NCBI GenBank assembly: GCA_903833275.1
Contig: CAILEP010000006.1
Span: 47,027 to 111,026, forward strand
DNA length: 64,000 bases
From: an uncultured Bdellovibrionales bacterium
GTDB lineage: Bacteria > Bdellovibrionota > Bdellovibrionia > Bdellovibrionales > UBA1609
Direction: 5' to 3'
In this document: piece by piece, positions 1-10,751 of the stretch
Numbering within the stretch: position 1 is the first letter of the stretch
Layout: every line of letters begins with the position of its first letter
Notes under the pieces: generated by a model
The model's database searches: none
The model's input: only the letters and a program-made list of their open reading frames with translations
Told to the model about the DNA's origin: nothing
Made by a program: the position numbers and the translations under genes

Positions 1-1
1 C

Positions 2-607
2 GAGAAGAAAACCGTTTCTTATGCCGACATGAAAATTGAACCCCGGCGTAATGTTACGATAAAAAGCGTCGAAGCGTTCACCCAAAAGCCGAACAATTCA
101 GAGGTCGCGCCGCTAGGCACGGACGAAAAGTACTTTATTTCTGACAACGGGCAAACTCGAATTGCAGTCGACACGGTGAGCGGCCTTAACTACCTCGAAG
201 CATTTTGCGATGACAAGCATGTAAATATTCGATCATTACTGCGCTCCGGGCAGACGGAGCTCAATTTCGAATTCGTTACAAAAGAATGGCTAAAGCATGC
301 TCGCGAGCACCTTGGCCTCAAAGAAGTTTCGGGTGCCGGCGCAGCGCTCTTTTTTGTAAACGGAGACGAATACGAAGTCACTCTTGGTGCGGGCAGCGAA
401 TACAAGGACAAAAACATTGTCTATTTTGATTCGACCGGCCGCCTCATTGATCAGCCAGTCGATGACGGCGGCTTTGTTGTCTTGAATGAGCCGAGCGGGC
501 TTCAATCGATTACGGTCATTCCGCAGAAATCCAAGAAAGTAATAACCCGCCTCGTGTATTTTGATGATGTTGCGGTCGCAAACGAAACGATCAGCCTGAC
601 GTATTAA
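2..607 (+). CDS. Unrecognised protein, 5'-truncated by window edge
   Basis: The reading frame is open from the first complete codon at position 2, so the gene almost certainly starts outside the window; the ATG at 29 has no ribosome binding site in front of it. About 201 residues are visible. They are acidic, without membrane segments or cysteine clusters, and alternate in short hydrophobic stretches that suggest a beta-rich C-terminal domain (for example around IVYFDSTGRL and ITRLVYFDDV). I do not recognise the family. The stop codon lies inside the end of the convergent lytic transglycosylase gene, a 17-bp tail-to-tail overlap. A surface or exported beta-domain protein is possible, but only as a guess from composition. 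Confidence 0.6.
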   Translation, partial: EKKTVSYADMKIEPRRNVTIKSVEAFTQKPNNSEVAPLGTDEKYFISDNGQTRIAVDTVSGLNYLEAFCDDKHVNIRSLLRSGQTELNFEFVTKEWLKHAREHLGLKEVSGAGAALFFVNGDEYEVTLGAGSEYKDKNIVYFDSTGRLIDQPVDDGGFVVLNEPSGLQSITVIPQKSKKVITRLVYFDDVAVANETISLTY

Positions 608-1946
608 ACTTAAGACGTAGAGCGGCCTCTCGAACCGGCCTGTGTTTAGAGCGAAAAGCCTGAATGATTTGATCGCGCGCGGTCATCGGAAGTATCAAAT
701 GATAGCCGCGTGGTAAAACCGAGTTTTGTTCGACCGCTTTTCGCAAATCCAAATTATAAATAAGTAAGTCTTCGCGCGAAAGGCTCAACTGTTTCATGAG
801 TGCCCTTACATGCGCGGGGTGCTCAAGCGCGACAACGTGATACTCAAGCCCAGCAGCAGACTCGAGCAATAGATTCGGAAAGATCTCGTGGTGATATCTT
901 TGAGCGTGAAGAGCCGCGAGAAAGCAGGTGAAAAAATTAGAAGAGGCAAATTTAAAAGACTTGGCGTGGTAGCTCTCAATTAAATTTGCGATATCATCTG
1001 AATGAAGTTTTCGGCTGGCTTCGCGCAACCCCTGCCCGCCGTGGTTGTACGCGGTAATGGCAAATGACCATGATTTAAATTGTCGAAAGTTTTCTTTAAA
1101 AAGTTGGCCAGCGACAAGCGTGGCTTTTAAAGGCGAATTACGTTCGTCAATCGTGCTATTAACTGTTAGAAACTGCCGGCCCGTGTGAGGCATTATTTGC
1201 CAAATCCCACTCGCGCCAACTTTGCTCTCAGCTTTGACATTAAAGCTGCTCTCAACAAAGGGCAATCGGGTGAGTTCTGTCGGCAGCCCGGCGGCCGAAA
1301 ACTCTTGCTCCATGATCGGCAAATAACTAGCGCTATAAATGAGGCCAGAAACGAAAAAGTCTTTCTGGCCAAGCTGAACTCGTAAATTACGAGCCGCGAT
1401 CTGTACATTTTTATTAAGGCGGCCAGGCAATACCGAAAGTTTGTCTAATACAGCACGTTCAGCGAGGGTGAGGCTTCGGGTGTCGCTAAGGTTTTTCTTT
1501 TGGGCAAGGTGGCGCAGGGTGTTTCGAATTGCGGACACTTCGGCGCGAATATAGTTTTCGGCATTATGAAACTTTGTCCATTTCGGCAGGCTTGAGTTTA
1601 GAATTTCGCTCGTGTCGATTACTTTATAAACAAGCCAAGGGTATAGGACGTGATGAACAATGTGCTCATTGCTGCCATATCGAGTATAGACGTCAAACCA
1701 AAATGCAGTCCGATCACGAAGCCGAGCCGGCACCTTAAATTCTGCGTCGATTCGATTTTGCGGATCGGTGAGCGCATCTACGCGCTCGAAGGCGGAGACT
1801 GCATAGCTCAAGTGCATGTTAGGCTCAGTGTTCAAGGGGCCGATTGCAGCAAAGCCAGGCGAACCGATACAAAAGCAAAGCACGACGGCGACAAACGCCG
1901 ATAAACTCTTGTTTTTAGTTTGAAAACTACGCACGTCCTGCATCAT
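591..1946 (-). CDS. Exported lytic transglycosylase, MltD-like
   Basis: This 451-residue protein should cleave the MurNAc-GlcNAc bond of peptidoglycan, forming 1,6-anhydro ends, in the periplasm. An N-terminal signal sequence (hydrophobic stretch about 15-34, ending GSPGFAA) precedes a helical region. The SLT domain lies at about 210-330 and shows the family motifs: LPFVESSFN with the likely catalytic Glu232, GASGIWQIMP, and AYNHGG. The last 80 residues end in a LysM-like stretch (LLIYNLDLRK to RGYHLILP). Domain order and length fit MltD/DniR-type enzymes. Two ATGs stand in tandem at 1946 and 1943 and neither has a clear ribosome binding site. The gene is divergent from the metallophosphoesterase across 137 bp. 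Confidence 0.88.
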   Translation of the reverse strand: MMQDVRSFQTKNKSLSAFVAVVLCFCIGSPGFAAIGPLNTEPNMHLSYAVSAFERVDALTDPQNRIDAEFKVPARLRDRTAFWFDVYTRYGSNEHIVHHVLYPWLVYKVIDTSEILNSSLPKWTKFHNAENYIRAEVSAIRNTLRHLAQKKNLSDTRSLTLAERAVLDKLSVLPGRLNKNVQIAARNLRVQLGQKDFFVSGLIYSASYLPIMEQEFSAAGLPTELTRLPFVESSFNVKAESKVGASGIWQIMPHTGRQFLTVNSTIDERNSPLKATLVAGQLFKENFRQFKSWSFAITAYNHGGQGLREASRKLHSDDIANLIESYHAKSFKFASSNFFTCFLAALHAQRYHHEIFPNLLLESAAGLEYHVVALEHPAHVRALMKQLSLSREDLLIYNLDLRKAVEQNSVLPRGYHLILPMTARDQIIQAFRSKHRPVREAALRLKFNTSG

Positions 1947-2083
1947 AATAGGGTGGTTAATAGCAATATGGGTGCCGTTAGGGCCGCCAAAAAGCTGAAG
2001 AATATCAGCCGGTTAATTTTCAGTTTCGGGCTGAGGGTGTTGATGTTTTTGACGTTCTTAGAAATTTTGCAGAAAATAGGCCT

Positions 2084-3592
2084 ATGAGCTCATCTAATTC
2101 GAACCAAAAATACCCCGATTTTTCACGCGCCGAGTGCACGGCAGTAGTGAGTGACCTGCATCTATGCGAAGAAGAGCCGATTAACAAAAAATTTCCACTC
2201 TGGAAGAAATATAAAACGCGACAGTTTTTTTTCGACCAAGACTTTATGCTATTCATCGATCGACTTGAAGAAATGGCCAAGGGTCGATCGATTGAGCTCA
2301 TTCTCAATGGCGACATATTCGACTTTGATAGCGTCATGAGCCAGCCGACCGATGCGCCCTATTCAGTCACATGGCTTGAAAACCACAGGGGTCTACACCC
2401 TCAAGAAGAAAAAAGCGTTTATAAAATTGAAGTTATTTTGGCGGCGCATGAAGAATGGGTCGCAGCGATCCGAAAATTTTTACTGCGCGGCCATCGCGCG
2501 ATTTTTACTATTGGCAATCACGATCTCGAAATGCATTATCCGAAAGTTCAAGAGGCCATTGTGCGAGCCCTGCAGTTGCCCGGGGCGCAAAAGCAAAACG
2601 TGCGCTTCAACGAATGGTTCTACATCTCAAACGGCGACACGCTCATTGAGCACGGAAATCAGTACGACCCTTATTGTATGGCACAAGACCCGGTAAGCCC
2701 CTTTATCGTCAAGTTCAATCAAATTGAAGTGCGCCTGCCCTTTGGCAATTTGACGACCAGATATTTAATTAACGGAATGGGTTTTTTTAATCCGCATCTC
2801 GACACAAACTTTATTATGACTCCGAAGGAGTATGTGTCTTTTTTCTTAAAGTATATGCTTCAGGCCCAGCCCGATTTAATTTTAACCTGGTTTTGGGGTT
2901 CGATGGTGACGCTTGTGCAGTCGTTTTTTGATCGGCTGCGCCCGACCATTTCTGATCCGCTGGGTATCGAAGATCGAATCGAAACTGTGGCCGAGAAGGC
3001 CAACACCACTCCGCGAGTGGTGCGAGAATTGAAAGAACTATTTGTGGCACCTGCCGCGAGTTATCCATCCATTATTTTGCGCGAGCTTTGGCTCGATAGA
3101 GCCTTTTTGGTTCTGCTGACAATTTTTGTGCTTTATTTTATATTTCTTCAGATTGATCATCTCTTTAGAATTTCAATATTTTGGACGTTCATCCCGTTTT
3201 TTCTCTTTATTCCGTTCTTTCTTTTCTACGCGCGCTCAGTGCGCTCAGAAGTTCACAACTACAAAGAGCCGCGCGAGCGAGAAATGAATTTAGCGGGCGT
3301 CATCGCCAAAGTTTCGCGAATCATTTATGGCCACACCCATATAGTTCGGCACGAAATGATTGGCGCCATTGAGCACCTAAATAGCGGCACCTGGTCTCCG
3401 GCCTTTCAAGATGTGGAGTGCAATCGGCCCATGGGTCAAAAGACCTTCATTTGGATACAGCCCAGCGATGAAGGGCGGCGCGAGGCGCGCGCTTTTCAAA
3501 TTAAAGATGGTGAAGTTATTGACGTTTTTCCGGGAGCGGGCGGAAAAATCGATCGCAAAAAAATGGGCAAAAAAGAACCAAATGACGCATAG
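2084..3592 (+). CDS. Metallophosphoesterase with membrane hairpin
   Basis: A 502-residue calcineurin-like phosphoesterase. The dimetal-site motifs are present in order: SDLHL (Asp24, His26), NGDIFD (76-77), GNHD (144-147) and YGHTH (416-419). Between the third motif and GHTH sit two adjacent strongly hydrophobic segments at about 343-365 and 370-392, followed by basic residues. This insertion would anchor the enzyme in the inner membrane with both catalytic halves on the same, probably cytoplasmic, side. LpxH-type UDP-diacylglucosamine hydrolases share the fold but lack this hairpin, so the substrate is unknown. The start ATG has only a weak purine-rich ribosome binding site. It lies about 100 bp upstream of the histone gene on the same strand. 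Confidence 0.85.
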   Translation: MSSSNSNQKYPDFSRAECTAVVSDLHLCEEEPINKKFPLWKKYKTRQFFFDQDFMLFIDRLEEMAKGRSIELILNGDIFDFDSVMSQPTDAPYSVTWLENHRGLHPQEEKSVYKIEVILAAHEEWVAAIRKFLLRGHRAIFTIGNHDLEMHYPKVQEAIVRALQLPGAQKQNVRFNEWFYISNGDTLIEHGNQYDPYCMAQDPVSPFIVKFNQIEVRLPFGNLTTRYLINGMGFFNPHLDTNFIMTPKEYVSFFLKYMLQAQPDLILTWFWGSMVTLVQSFFDRLRPTISDPLGIEDRIETVAEKANTTPRVVRELKELFVAPAASYPSIILRELWLDRAFLVLLTIFVLYFIFLQIDHLFRISIFWTFIPFFLFIPFFLFYARSVRSEVHNYKEPREREMNLAGVIAKVSRIIYGHTHIVRHEMIGAIEHLNSGTWSPAFQDVECNRPMGQKTFIWIQPSDEGRREARAFQIKDGEVIDVFPGAGGKIDRKKMGKKEPNDA

Positions 3593-3690
3593 CTCGGGGC
3601 TAAAAACGAACACAACGCAGCTAAAGTCTGGACTTCGCCTTTTTGGTCTGATAGTTCCAGTCATTATAACGATCCGAAAGGGGTATTCTA

Positions 3691-3885
3691 ATGGCTGAAG
3701 TTCTTGTCGTAACAAGCAAAGTAAAAAAGTTTATCAAATCAATGGGCGACTGCAATACGTCAGCGGAGACCGTAGCCGTTTTGAGCGCAGCCGTTGAAAA
3801 ACTCTGCCGCAAGGGCGTTGATAGCGCAAAAGCTGACGGTCGCAAAACCGTTATGGCTCGCGATATCGTTATCGATCATATTTAA
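3691..3885 (+). CDS. Bacterial histone-fold protein
   Basis: This 64-residue protein is a single histone fold with no tails. Helix 1 is about residues 2-18 (LVVTSKVKKFIKS), helix 2 about 22-49 (NTSAETVAVLSAAVEKL onward), loop 2 is GRKTV (50-54), and helix 3 begins at ARDIVID. Arg51 and Asp58 are seven residues apart, the spacing of the Arg-Asp clamp in archaeal histones (GRKT...EDI). It is rich in Lys and Arg (K10, K12, K13, K16, R40, K41, R51, K52). From memory it closely resembles Bdellovibrio bacteriovorus Bd0055 (HBb), an abundant nucleoid protein. The ribosome binding site AAAGGGG at 3677-3683 fixes the ATG. It is convergent with ligA across an AT-rich 11-bp gap. Role: dimeric DNA binding in the nucleoid, by homology. 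Confidence 0.88.
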   Translation: MAEVLVVTSKVKKFIKSMGDCNTSAETVAVLSAAVEKLCRKGVDSAKADGRKTVMARDIVIDHI

Positions 3886-3896
3886 TTATTAATAAT

Positions 3897-6038
<2,142 letters not shown>

Positions 6039-6043
6039 CTAAA

Positions 6044-6319
6044 GTGATTGATGTAAAGAAGGTTGCCCATTTGGCTCGCCTCGCCATTAGCGACGATGAA
6101 GAAAAAACGTACAAAGCTCAGATGAGCACGATCTTTAAACATTTCGAAGAAATTGCGAGTGTTGATACTAAGAATGTTGAGCCGCTGATTACTCCAACAG
6201 ATATGAAGCTCGTCTTTCGCGAAGATAAGCGCGAGGTTGTGCTAACGGTTGAAGAGGCGATGAAAAATGCTCCAGAAAAATCAGGTAACTTGTTTAAAGT
6301 TCCGCCGGTCGTGGGGTAG
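6044..6319 (+). CDS. gatC: Aspartyl/glutamyl-tRNA amidotransferase subunit C
   Basis: The small 91-residue subunit stabilises the GatA-GatB complex that converts Glu-tRNA(Gln) and/or Asp-tRNA(Asn) to the amidated forms. The start VAHLARLAISDDE and the C-terminal FKVPPVVG are typical of GatC. Translation starts at GTG (6044) behind a good AAGGAG site at 6031-6036. It is the first gene of a compact operon: gatA follows after 3 bp, then gatB (14-bp overlap), ppx (no gap) and a DUF192 gene (4-bp overlap). Confidence 0.95.
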   Translation: MIDVKKVAHLARLAISDDEEKTYKAQMSTIFKHFEEIASVDTKNVEPLITPTDMKLVFREDKREVVLTVEEAMKNAPEKSGNLFKVPPVVG

Positions 6320-6322
6320 GCG

Positions 6323-7798
6323 ATGAGCATTATTGAAAAAAACCTTACAGAACTTTGTGATGCCGTACAAAAGCGCGAACTTAAATCTGAAGCGATTACT
6401 AAGGCGTTTTTGGATCAATCGACTCGTCTCAATCCAAAACTTAACGCCTACATAACGATGAACGAGAAGGCGCTTGAGCAAGCGCGCGACGTGGATAAAA
6501 AAATCGCGAGTGGCGCTAAAGTGGGCCGCTTGGCGGGTGTGCCGATTGCGATCAAAGATATGCTTTGCACAAAAGGCATAAAGACCACGGCGGGTTCGAA
6601 AATTTTGCATAACTTTATACCGCAATATTCGGCAGCGGTTGTTGAGAAGCTTGAGGGTGCTGGCGCGATCACCATCGGCAAAACAAACCAAGACGAATTT
6701 GCTATGGGTTCAAGTACAGAAACTTCGCATTACGGCATTTGTCGAAACCCCTGGTCAACAGACTATGTGCCCGGCGGCTCAAGCGGTGGCTCGGCAGCGG
6801 CTGTTTCGGCCAGAATGGCGCCGATGGCAATCGGTACCGACACGGGTGGTTCGGTTCGGCAGCCTGCAAATTTTTGCGGCATCGTTGGCGTTAAGCCCAC
6901 ATACGGTCGAGTTAGTCGTTATGGGATTGTAGCCTACGCGTCGAGCCTCGATCAGGCGGGCCCAATGGGGCACACCGTTCAAGATTGCGCGACAATCATG
7001 GAAGTTATTTCTGGCAAGGACGTTCGAGATACGACCTCGGCCCAAGAGGCTGTACCTGAATGGTCAAAAAATTTAACCGACAATTTAAAGGGCCTTAAGA
7101 TTGGTTTGCCGAAAGAGTATTTTGCTGAAGGCGTTAGCGATGATGTTCGCAAGGTCGTAAAAAATGCGATTGATATAGCCAAAGCAGCGGGGGCTGAAAT
7201 TGTTGATGTCAGTTTGCCACTGACTCATTTGGGCGTGGCCGTTTATTACTTGGTTGCAACCTGTGAGGCGTCTAGCAATCTTGCGCGCTATGATGGCGTT
7301 CGATTTGGATATCGATCTGACTTTGAAAAAAGCCCAGCCGTTGACGTTGACGACTTTTATAGCCGCAATCGAGGCGAAGGGTTTGGCTCAGAGGTGAAGC
7401 GTCGAATTATGCTTGGCACCTACGCGCTTTCAAGTGGCTACTACGATGCCTACTATAAAAAAGCCTGCCAAGTGCGGCGGCTCTTGAGACAAAACTTTCT
7501 CGACGCATTTAAGAAATGCGATGTGTTGTTGAGCCCCGCCAGCACTACTCCGGCGTTTAAGATTGGCGAACGCATTGAGAGCCCAATTGAAATGTACTTA
7601 AACGATATTTACACCACTTCGACAAATTTGGCCGGCCTGCCGGGGATGAGTGTTCCGGGTGGCTTTAGCAAAGACAAGTTGCCGATCGGTGTGCAGATTA
7701 TGGCCGCCCATTTTCAAGAACAAAAAATGCTCAATGTTGGGTACGCAATTGAAAAAAGTTTAAATCTAACTCGCGAGGTGCCCAATGTCGTACGGTAA
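6323..7798 (+). CDS. gatA: Glutamyl-tRNA(Gln) amidotransferase subunit A
   Basis: The 491-residue amidase subunit releases ammonia from glutamine for GatB. The amidase-signature triad is visible: Lys78 (IAIKDML), the cis-serine Ser153 in GGSSGGS, and the nucleophile Ser177 in TDTGGSVRQP. These match the K79/S154/S178 numbering of well studied GatA proteins with an offset of one. The C-terminal part (LAGLPGMSVPGG, PIGVQIM) is also canonical. ATG start 3 bp after gatC; the 3' end overlaps gatB by 14 bp, suggesting translational coupling. Confidence 0.97.
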   Translation: MSIIEKNLTELCDAVQKRELKSEAITKAFLDQSTRLNPKLNAYITMNEKALEQARDVDKKIASGAKVGRLAGVPIAIKDMLCTKGIKTTAGSKILHNFIPQYSAAVVEKLEGAGAITIGKTNQDEFAMGSSTETSHYGICRNPWSTDYVPGGSSGGSAAAVSARMAPMAIGTDTGGSVRQPANFCGIVGVKPTYGRVSRYGIVAYASSLDQAGPMGHTVQDCATIMEVISGKDVRDTTSAQEAVPEWSKNLTDNLKGLKIGLPKEYFAEGVSDDVRKVVKNAIDIAKAAGAEIVDVSLPLTHLGVAVYYLVATCEASSNLARYDGVRFGYRSDFEKSPAVDVDDFYSRNRGEGFGSEVKRRIMLGTYALSSGYYDAYYKKACQVRRLLRQNFLDAFKKCDVLLSPASTTPAFKIGERIESPIEMYLNDIYTTSTNLAGLPGMSVPGGFSKDKLPIGVQIMAAHFQEQKMLNVGYAIEKSLNLTREVPNVVR

Positions 7799-9221
7799 TT
7801 GGGAGCCCGTTATCGGTCTCGAAATTCACGCGCAACTCATGACAGACAGCAAAATGTTCGCGCCCGAATCAGCAGCGTACGGTGGGGCTGACAATGAATA
7901 CACCAGCCCGATAAGTCTCGGGATGCCAGGTGCGCTTCCGTCAATTAATCATCGGGCGGTCGAGTTTTCGATTCGCATTGGCCTCGCGCTCAATTGCCGA
8001 ATCAACCCGCATTCGGTCTTCGCGCGTAAAAATTATTTTTACCCTGATTTGCCCAAGGGCTATCAGATCTCGCAATTTGACCAACCACTTTGTGAAAAGG
8101 GCTTCTTGGACGTTTTTATCGACGGCAAGGCAAAACGGATAGGCATTACCCGCGCACACATGGAAGAAGACGCCGGCAAGTCGACCCACCACGGCGACTA
8201 TTCGTTAATAAATCTAAATCGCGCGGGCGTACCATTGCTCGAGATTGTTTCAGAGCCCGATATAGCTTCAGCACAAGAGGCGGCGGAGTATGCCCGTTCA
8301 GTTCGAAATATATTGCGCTACCTCGAGGTTTGCGACGGCAATCTCGAAGAAGGTTCGATGCGCTGTGATTGTAACGTGTCTGTTCGAAAAAAGGGCGACA
8401 CAAAACTTGGCACCAGAACCGAAATTAAAAACGTAAACTCTTTTCGCTTTGTAGAAAAGGCGATTGATTACGAAATTCAAAGGCAAATCGCGAGCATTGA
8501 ATCGGGCGAGCGCATTGTGCAAGAAACCCGACTTTATGATTCGACCAAAAACAGAACATTTACGATGCGAAGCAAAGAAGAAGCGCACGACTATCGTTAT
8601 TTTCCGGACCCTGATCTATTGCCGCTTGTTTTTGATAGTTCGTGGACGGATCAAATTCGCGCCAAATTGCCCGAACTACCGCGCGAAAAGGCGACGCGAT
8701 TTCAAACGCAATACGGGTTGCCCGAGTATGATGCGCTTGTGCTGACTCAAGAGCGGGGCGTTTCAGAATATTTTGAGGCGGTTGCTAAAATTTGCGGCAA
8801 CGCAAAGGCCGCGTCAAACTGGGTGATGGTTGAGCTGATGCGTGAGCTGAAAGAGACCGACAAATCTATCGAGGCACAGCCGATTAAATCTAACCAGTTG
8901 GGCGATTTGATTCTACTTATCGATAAAGGCACGATTTCAGGCAAAATAGCCAAATCGGTCTTTGCCGAAATGTGGGCAAGCGGTGGTAACCCGGCTGATA
9001 TTATTAAAGCTAAGGGCCTTGTTCAAATTAGTGACACCGGTGCGCTTGAGAAAATAATTGCCGATGTAATTGCGGCTAGCCCTGGGCAAGTTGCTGAATA
9101 TCGATCAGGCAAAGAGAAGCTTTTTGGATTTTTTGTCGGTCAAGTGATGAAGGCCTCTAAGGGCCAAGCGAACCCAGATCTGGTTAACCAAATTTTGAAA
9201 GAGAAACTGAAGGGGTCGTAA
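7785..9221 (+). CDS. gatB: Asp/Glu-tRNA(Asn/Gln) amidotransferase subunit B
   Basis: The 478-residue kinase/amidotransferase subunit binds the misacylated tRNA and activates its side chain before amidation. It begins WEPVIGLEIHAQL, a hallmark of GatB, followed by FYPDLPKGYQISQ, HMEEDAGKSTH, NRAGVPLLEIVSEPD and DYRYFPDPDL. The C-terminal helical and YqeY-like tail domains are present and end at the usual length. Having GatCAB implies that Gln-tRNA and/or Asn-tRNA is made by transamidation in this organism. The ppx start codon follows the stop codon directly. Confidence 0.97.
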   Translation: MSYGNWEPVIGLEIHAQLMTDSKMFAPESAAYGGADNEYTSPISLGMPGALPSINHRAVEFSIRIGLALNCRINPHSVFARKNYFYPDLPKGYQISQFDQPLCEKGFLDVFIDGKAKRIGITRAHMEEDAGKSTHHGDYSLINLNRAGVPLLEIVSEPDIASAQEAAEYARSVRNILRYLEVCDGNLEEGSMRCDCNVSVRKKGDTKLGTRTEIKNVNSFRFVEKAIDYEIQRQIASIESGERIVQETRLYDSTKNRTFTMRSKEEAHDYRYFPDPDLLPLVFDSSWTDQIRAKLPELPREKATRFQTQYGLPEYDALVLTQERGVSEYFEAVAKICGNAKAASNWVMVELMRELKETDKSIEAQPIKSNQLGDLILLIDKGTISGKIAKSVFAEMWASGGNPADIIKAKGLVQISDTGALEKIIADVIAASPGQVAEYRSGKEKLFGFFVGQVMKASKGQANPDLVNQILKEKLKGS

Positions 9222-10133
9222 ATGAAAATTGCGGCGCTCGATCTTGGCTCTAACACTTCATTGCTTTTGGTCGCGGACGTCGAAGGCGGCCTAGTGACAA
9301 AGGTTTATCGTGACGAGCTGACGGTTACCAGAATGGGTCAAGGCGTGCACGCAACCAAAAAACTGCACCCCGAGGCGCTCGCTCGAATGGATCAGTGTCT
9401 CAAAAATTATTCGCAAATTATAAATATCGAAAAGCCTGACCGCGTGATTGCAATGGCGACAAGCGCGGCGCGAGATGTGTCGAATGCCAGCGAGCTATTT
9501 GAGATTGGTAAGCGCAACAACATTGCTATAGAAATTATACCCGGCGAGCGAGAGGCTCAGATTACTTTTGATGGGGCCGTTTTTGATCGAAAAAACAAAG
9601 CTCATCTTGGGGTGATCGATGTCGGGGGTGGTTCGACTGAGGTTATTGCGCTCGGTTCAGATGGCCGCGTTGTGGGCGCAAGCGTAAACGTGGGCAGCGT
9701 GCGGTTGACCGAGTTGTTTGTGACCAAGTACCCGACCCCATTGAGCGAGGTGAATAAAATTTTAGAATACTCGCAACAAAAATTTGCCGACATGAGGGCC
9801 CAGTTGCCGAACGGCCGCATCGATGAAGTGATCGCAGTAGCGGGTACACCGACAACGTTGGCGGCGGTATTGCAAAAACAGAAATACAGCGATGAGACTG
9901 TGAATGGATTTGTGATTAAGATAGAGACTCTTGAAGAGTGGCTTTATAAAATTGCCGAACTCAACCTCGAACAGCGCATGCAGCTGACGGGCATGGACCC
10001 AAAACGCGCCGATGTTATCGTTGCAGGTTCGGCCGTCCTTTTGACAGCCCTTAAGTTTCTAAATGCAAAAAAAATGACGGTGTCGACCCGCGGGGTTCGC
10101 TACGGTATCGCGCTTTACGGGGCCCAGAAGTGA
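9222..10133 (+). CDS. Exopolyphosphatase / GppA-family phosphatase
   Basis: A 303-residue member of the Ppx/GppA family, which hydrolyses inorganic polyphosphate or the gamma phosphate of pppGpp. The two actin-like phosphate loops are clear: AALDLGSNTSLLL near the N-terminus and GVIDVGGGSTEV near residue 130. The protein ends after the two core domains, so it is the short form without the C-terminal HD-like extension of E. coli Ppx; polyphosphatase versus guanosine pentaphosphatase activity cannot be decided from sequence. It begins directly after the gatB stop and overlaps the next gene by four bases (GTGA). Confidence 0.9.
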   Translation: MKIAALDLGSNTSLLLVADVEGGLVTKVYRDELTVTRMGQGVHATKKLHPEALARMDQCLKNYSQIINIEKPDRVIAMATSAARDVSNASELFEIGKRNNIAIEIIPGEREAQITFDGAVFDRKNKAHLGVIDVGGGSTEVIALGSDGRVVGASVNVGSVRLTELFVTKYPTPLSEVNKILEYSQQKFADMRAQLPNGRIDEVIAVAGTPTTLAAVLQKQKYSDETVNGFVIKIETLEEWLYKIAELNLEQRMQLTGMDPKRADVIVAGSAVLLTALKFLNAKKMTVSTRGVRYGIALYGAQK

Positions 10134-10618
10134 GTCGCGGCGTACTTTTAAAATTATTTTCAGCGTTTATGATCGGCGGGCCCATGGCAAGTTTTCTTTC
10201 GACAGAGGCGAGTGCGGCCGAAGTGCAGTTTTCTAAAGCGCGCCTGAAGCTTGGCTCGACCACTCTCGCAATTGAACTGGCAGAGACGAGTGCCCAGCTT
10301 GAGCGCGGCCTTATGTTTCGAAAAGAACTAACAGAGTCAGGTGGGATGCTTTTTGTTTACAAAAGAGAGGCGCCGCTGACGTTTTGGATGAAAAATACAT
10401 TTATTCCGCTCAGTATTGGTTTTTTTAATGCCAAAAAAGAACTTATTGATATTCAAGATATGGAGCCCGTTAAGTCAGAAATGCAGGCCCAGGTGCCGAC
10501 CTATGAAAGCAGAGGGGCTGCCCAATATGCGCTCGAGGTGAGGCAAGGATGGTTTGAGCGCCATAATATTAAAGTGAAAACCAAATTTGCTTTAGAAAAA
10601 GAAAAAGCCCGACCATAG
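10130..10618 (+). CDS. Exported DUF192 protein
   Basis: A 162-residue protein with an N-terminal hydrophobic export signal (about 6-28) and one DUF192 domain. Family landmarks are ERGLMFRKEL, GMLFVYKREAPLTFWMKNT, PLSIGFFN and the ALEV motif near the end. DUF192 proteins are small beta-barrels of unknown biochemical role, often exported. Translation starts at GTG overlapping the ppx stop, so it belongs to the gat-ppx operon. A hairpin with a weak T-rich tail follows at 10650-10680. Confidence 0.88.
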   Translation: MSRGVLLKLFSAFMIGGPMASFLSTEASAAEVQFSKARLKLGSTTLAIELAETSAQLERGLMFRKELTESGGMLFVYKREAPLTFWMKNTFIPLSIGFFNAKKELIDIQDMEPVKSEMQAQVPTYESRGAAQYALEVRQGWFERHNIKVKTKFALEKEKARP

Positions 10619-10649
10619 TCTAGGCCCGCACGGCTTAGTCGAGGGCGAC

Positions 10650-10680
10650 TTTAGTTTGGCGCCGAAACTAAATGTTTCTT
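10650..10680 (+). terminator. Probable terminator of the gatCAB-ppx-DUF192 operon
   Basis: An 8-bp perfect stem (TTTAGTTT at 10650-10657 with AAACTAAA at 10665-10672) closes a GGCGCCG loop and is followed by TGTTTCTTCT. The stem is AT-rich, so it is a weak terminator at best. A second perfect 7-bp hairpin (GTGAGAA / TTCTCAC, 10711-10728) lies between it and the next start codon and may belong to the leader of that gene. Confidence 0.4.
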
Positions 10681-10751
10681 CTAATAGTTTTCATGTGTTT
10701 AAATGTGAAAGTGAGAAAGGATTCTCACTACATAACGCAAGGGCTTGTAGC

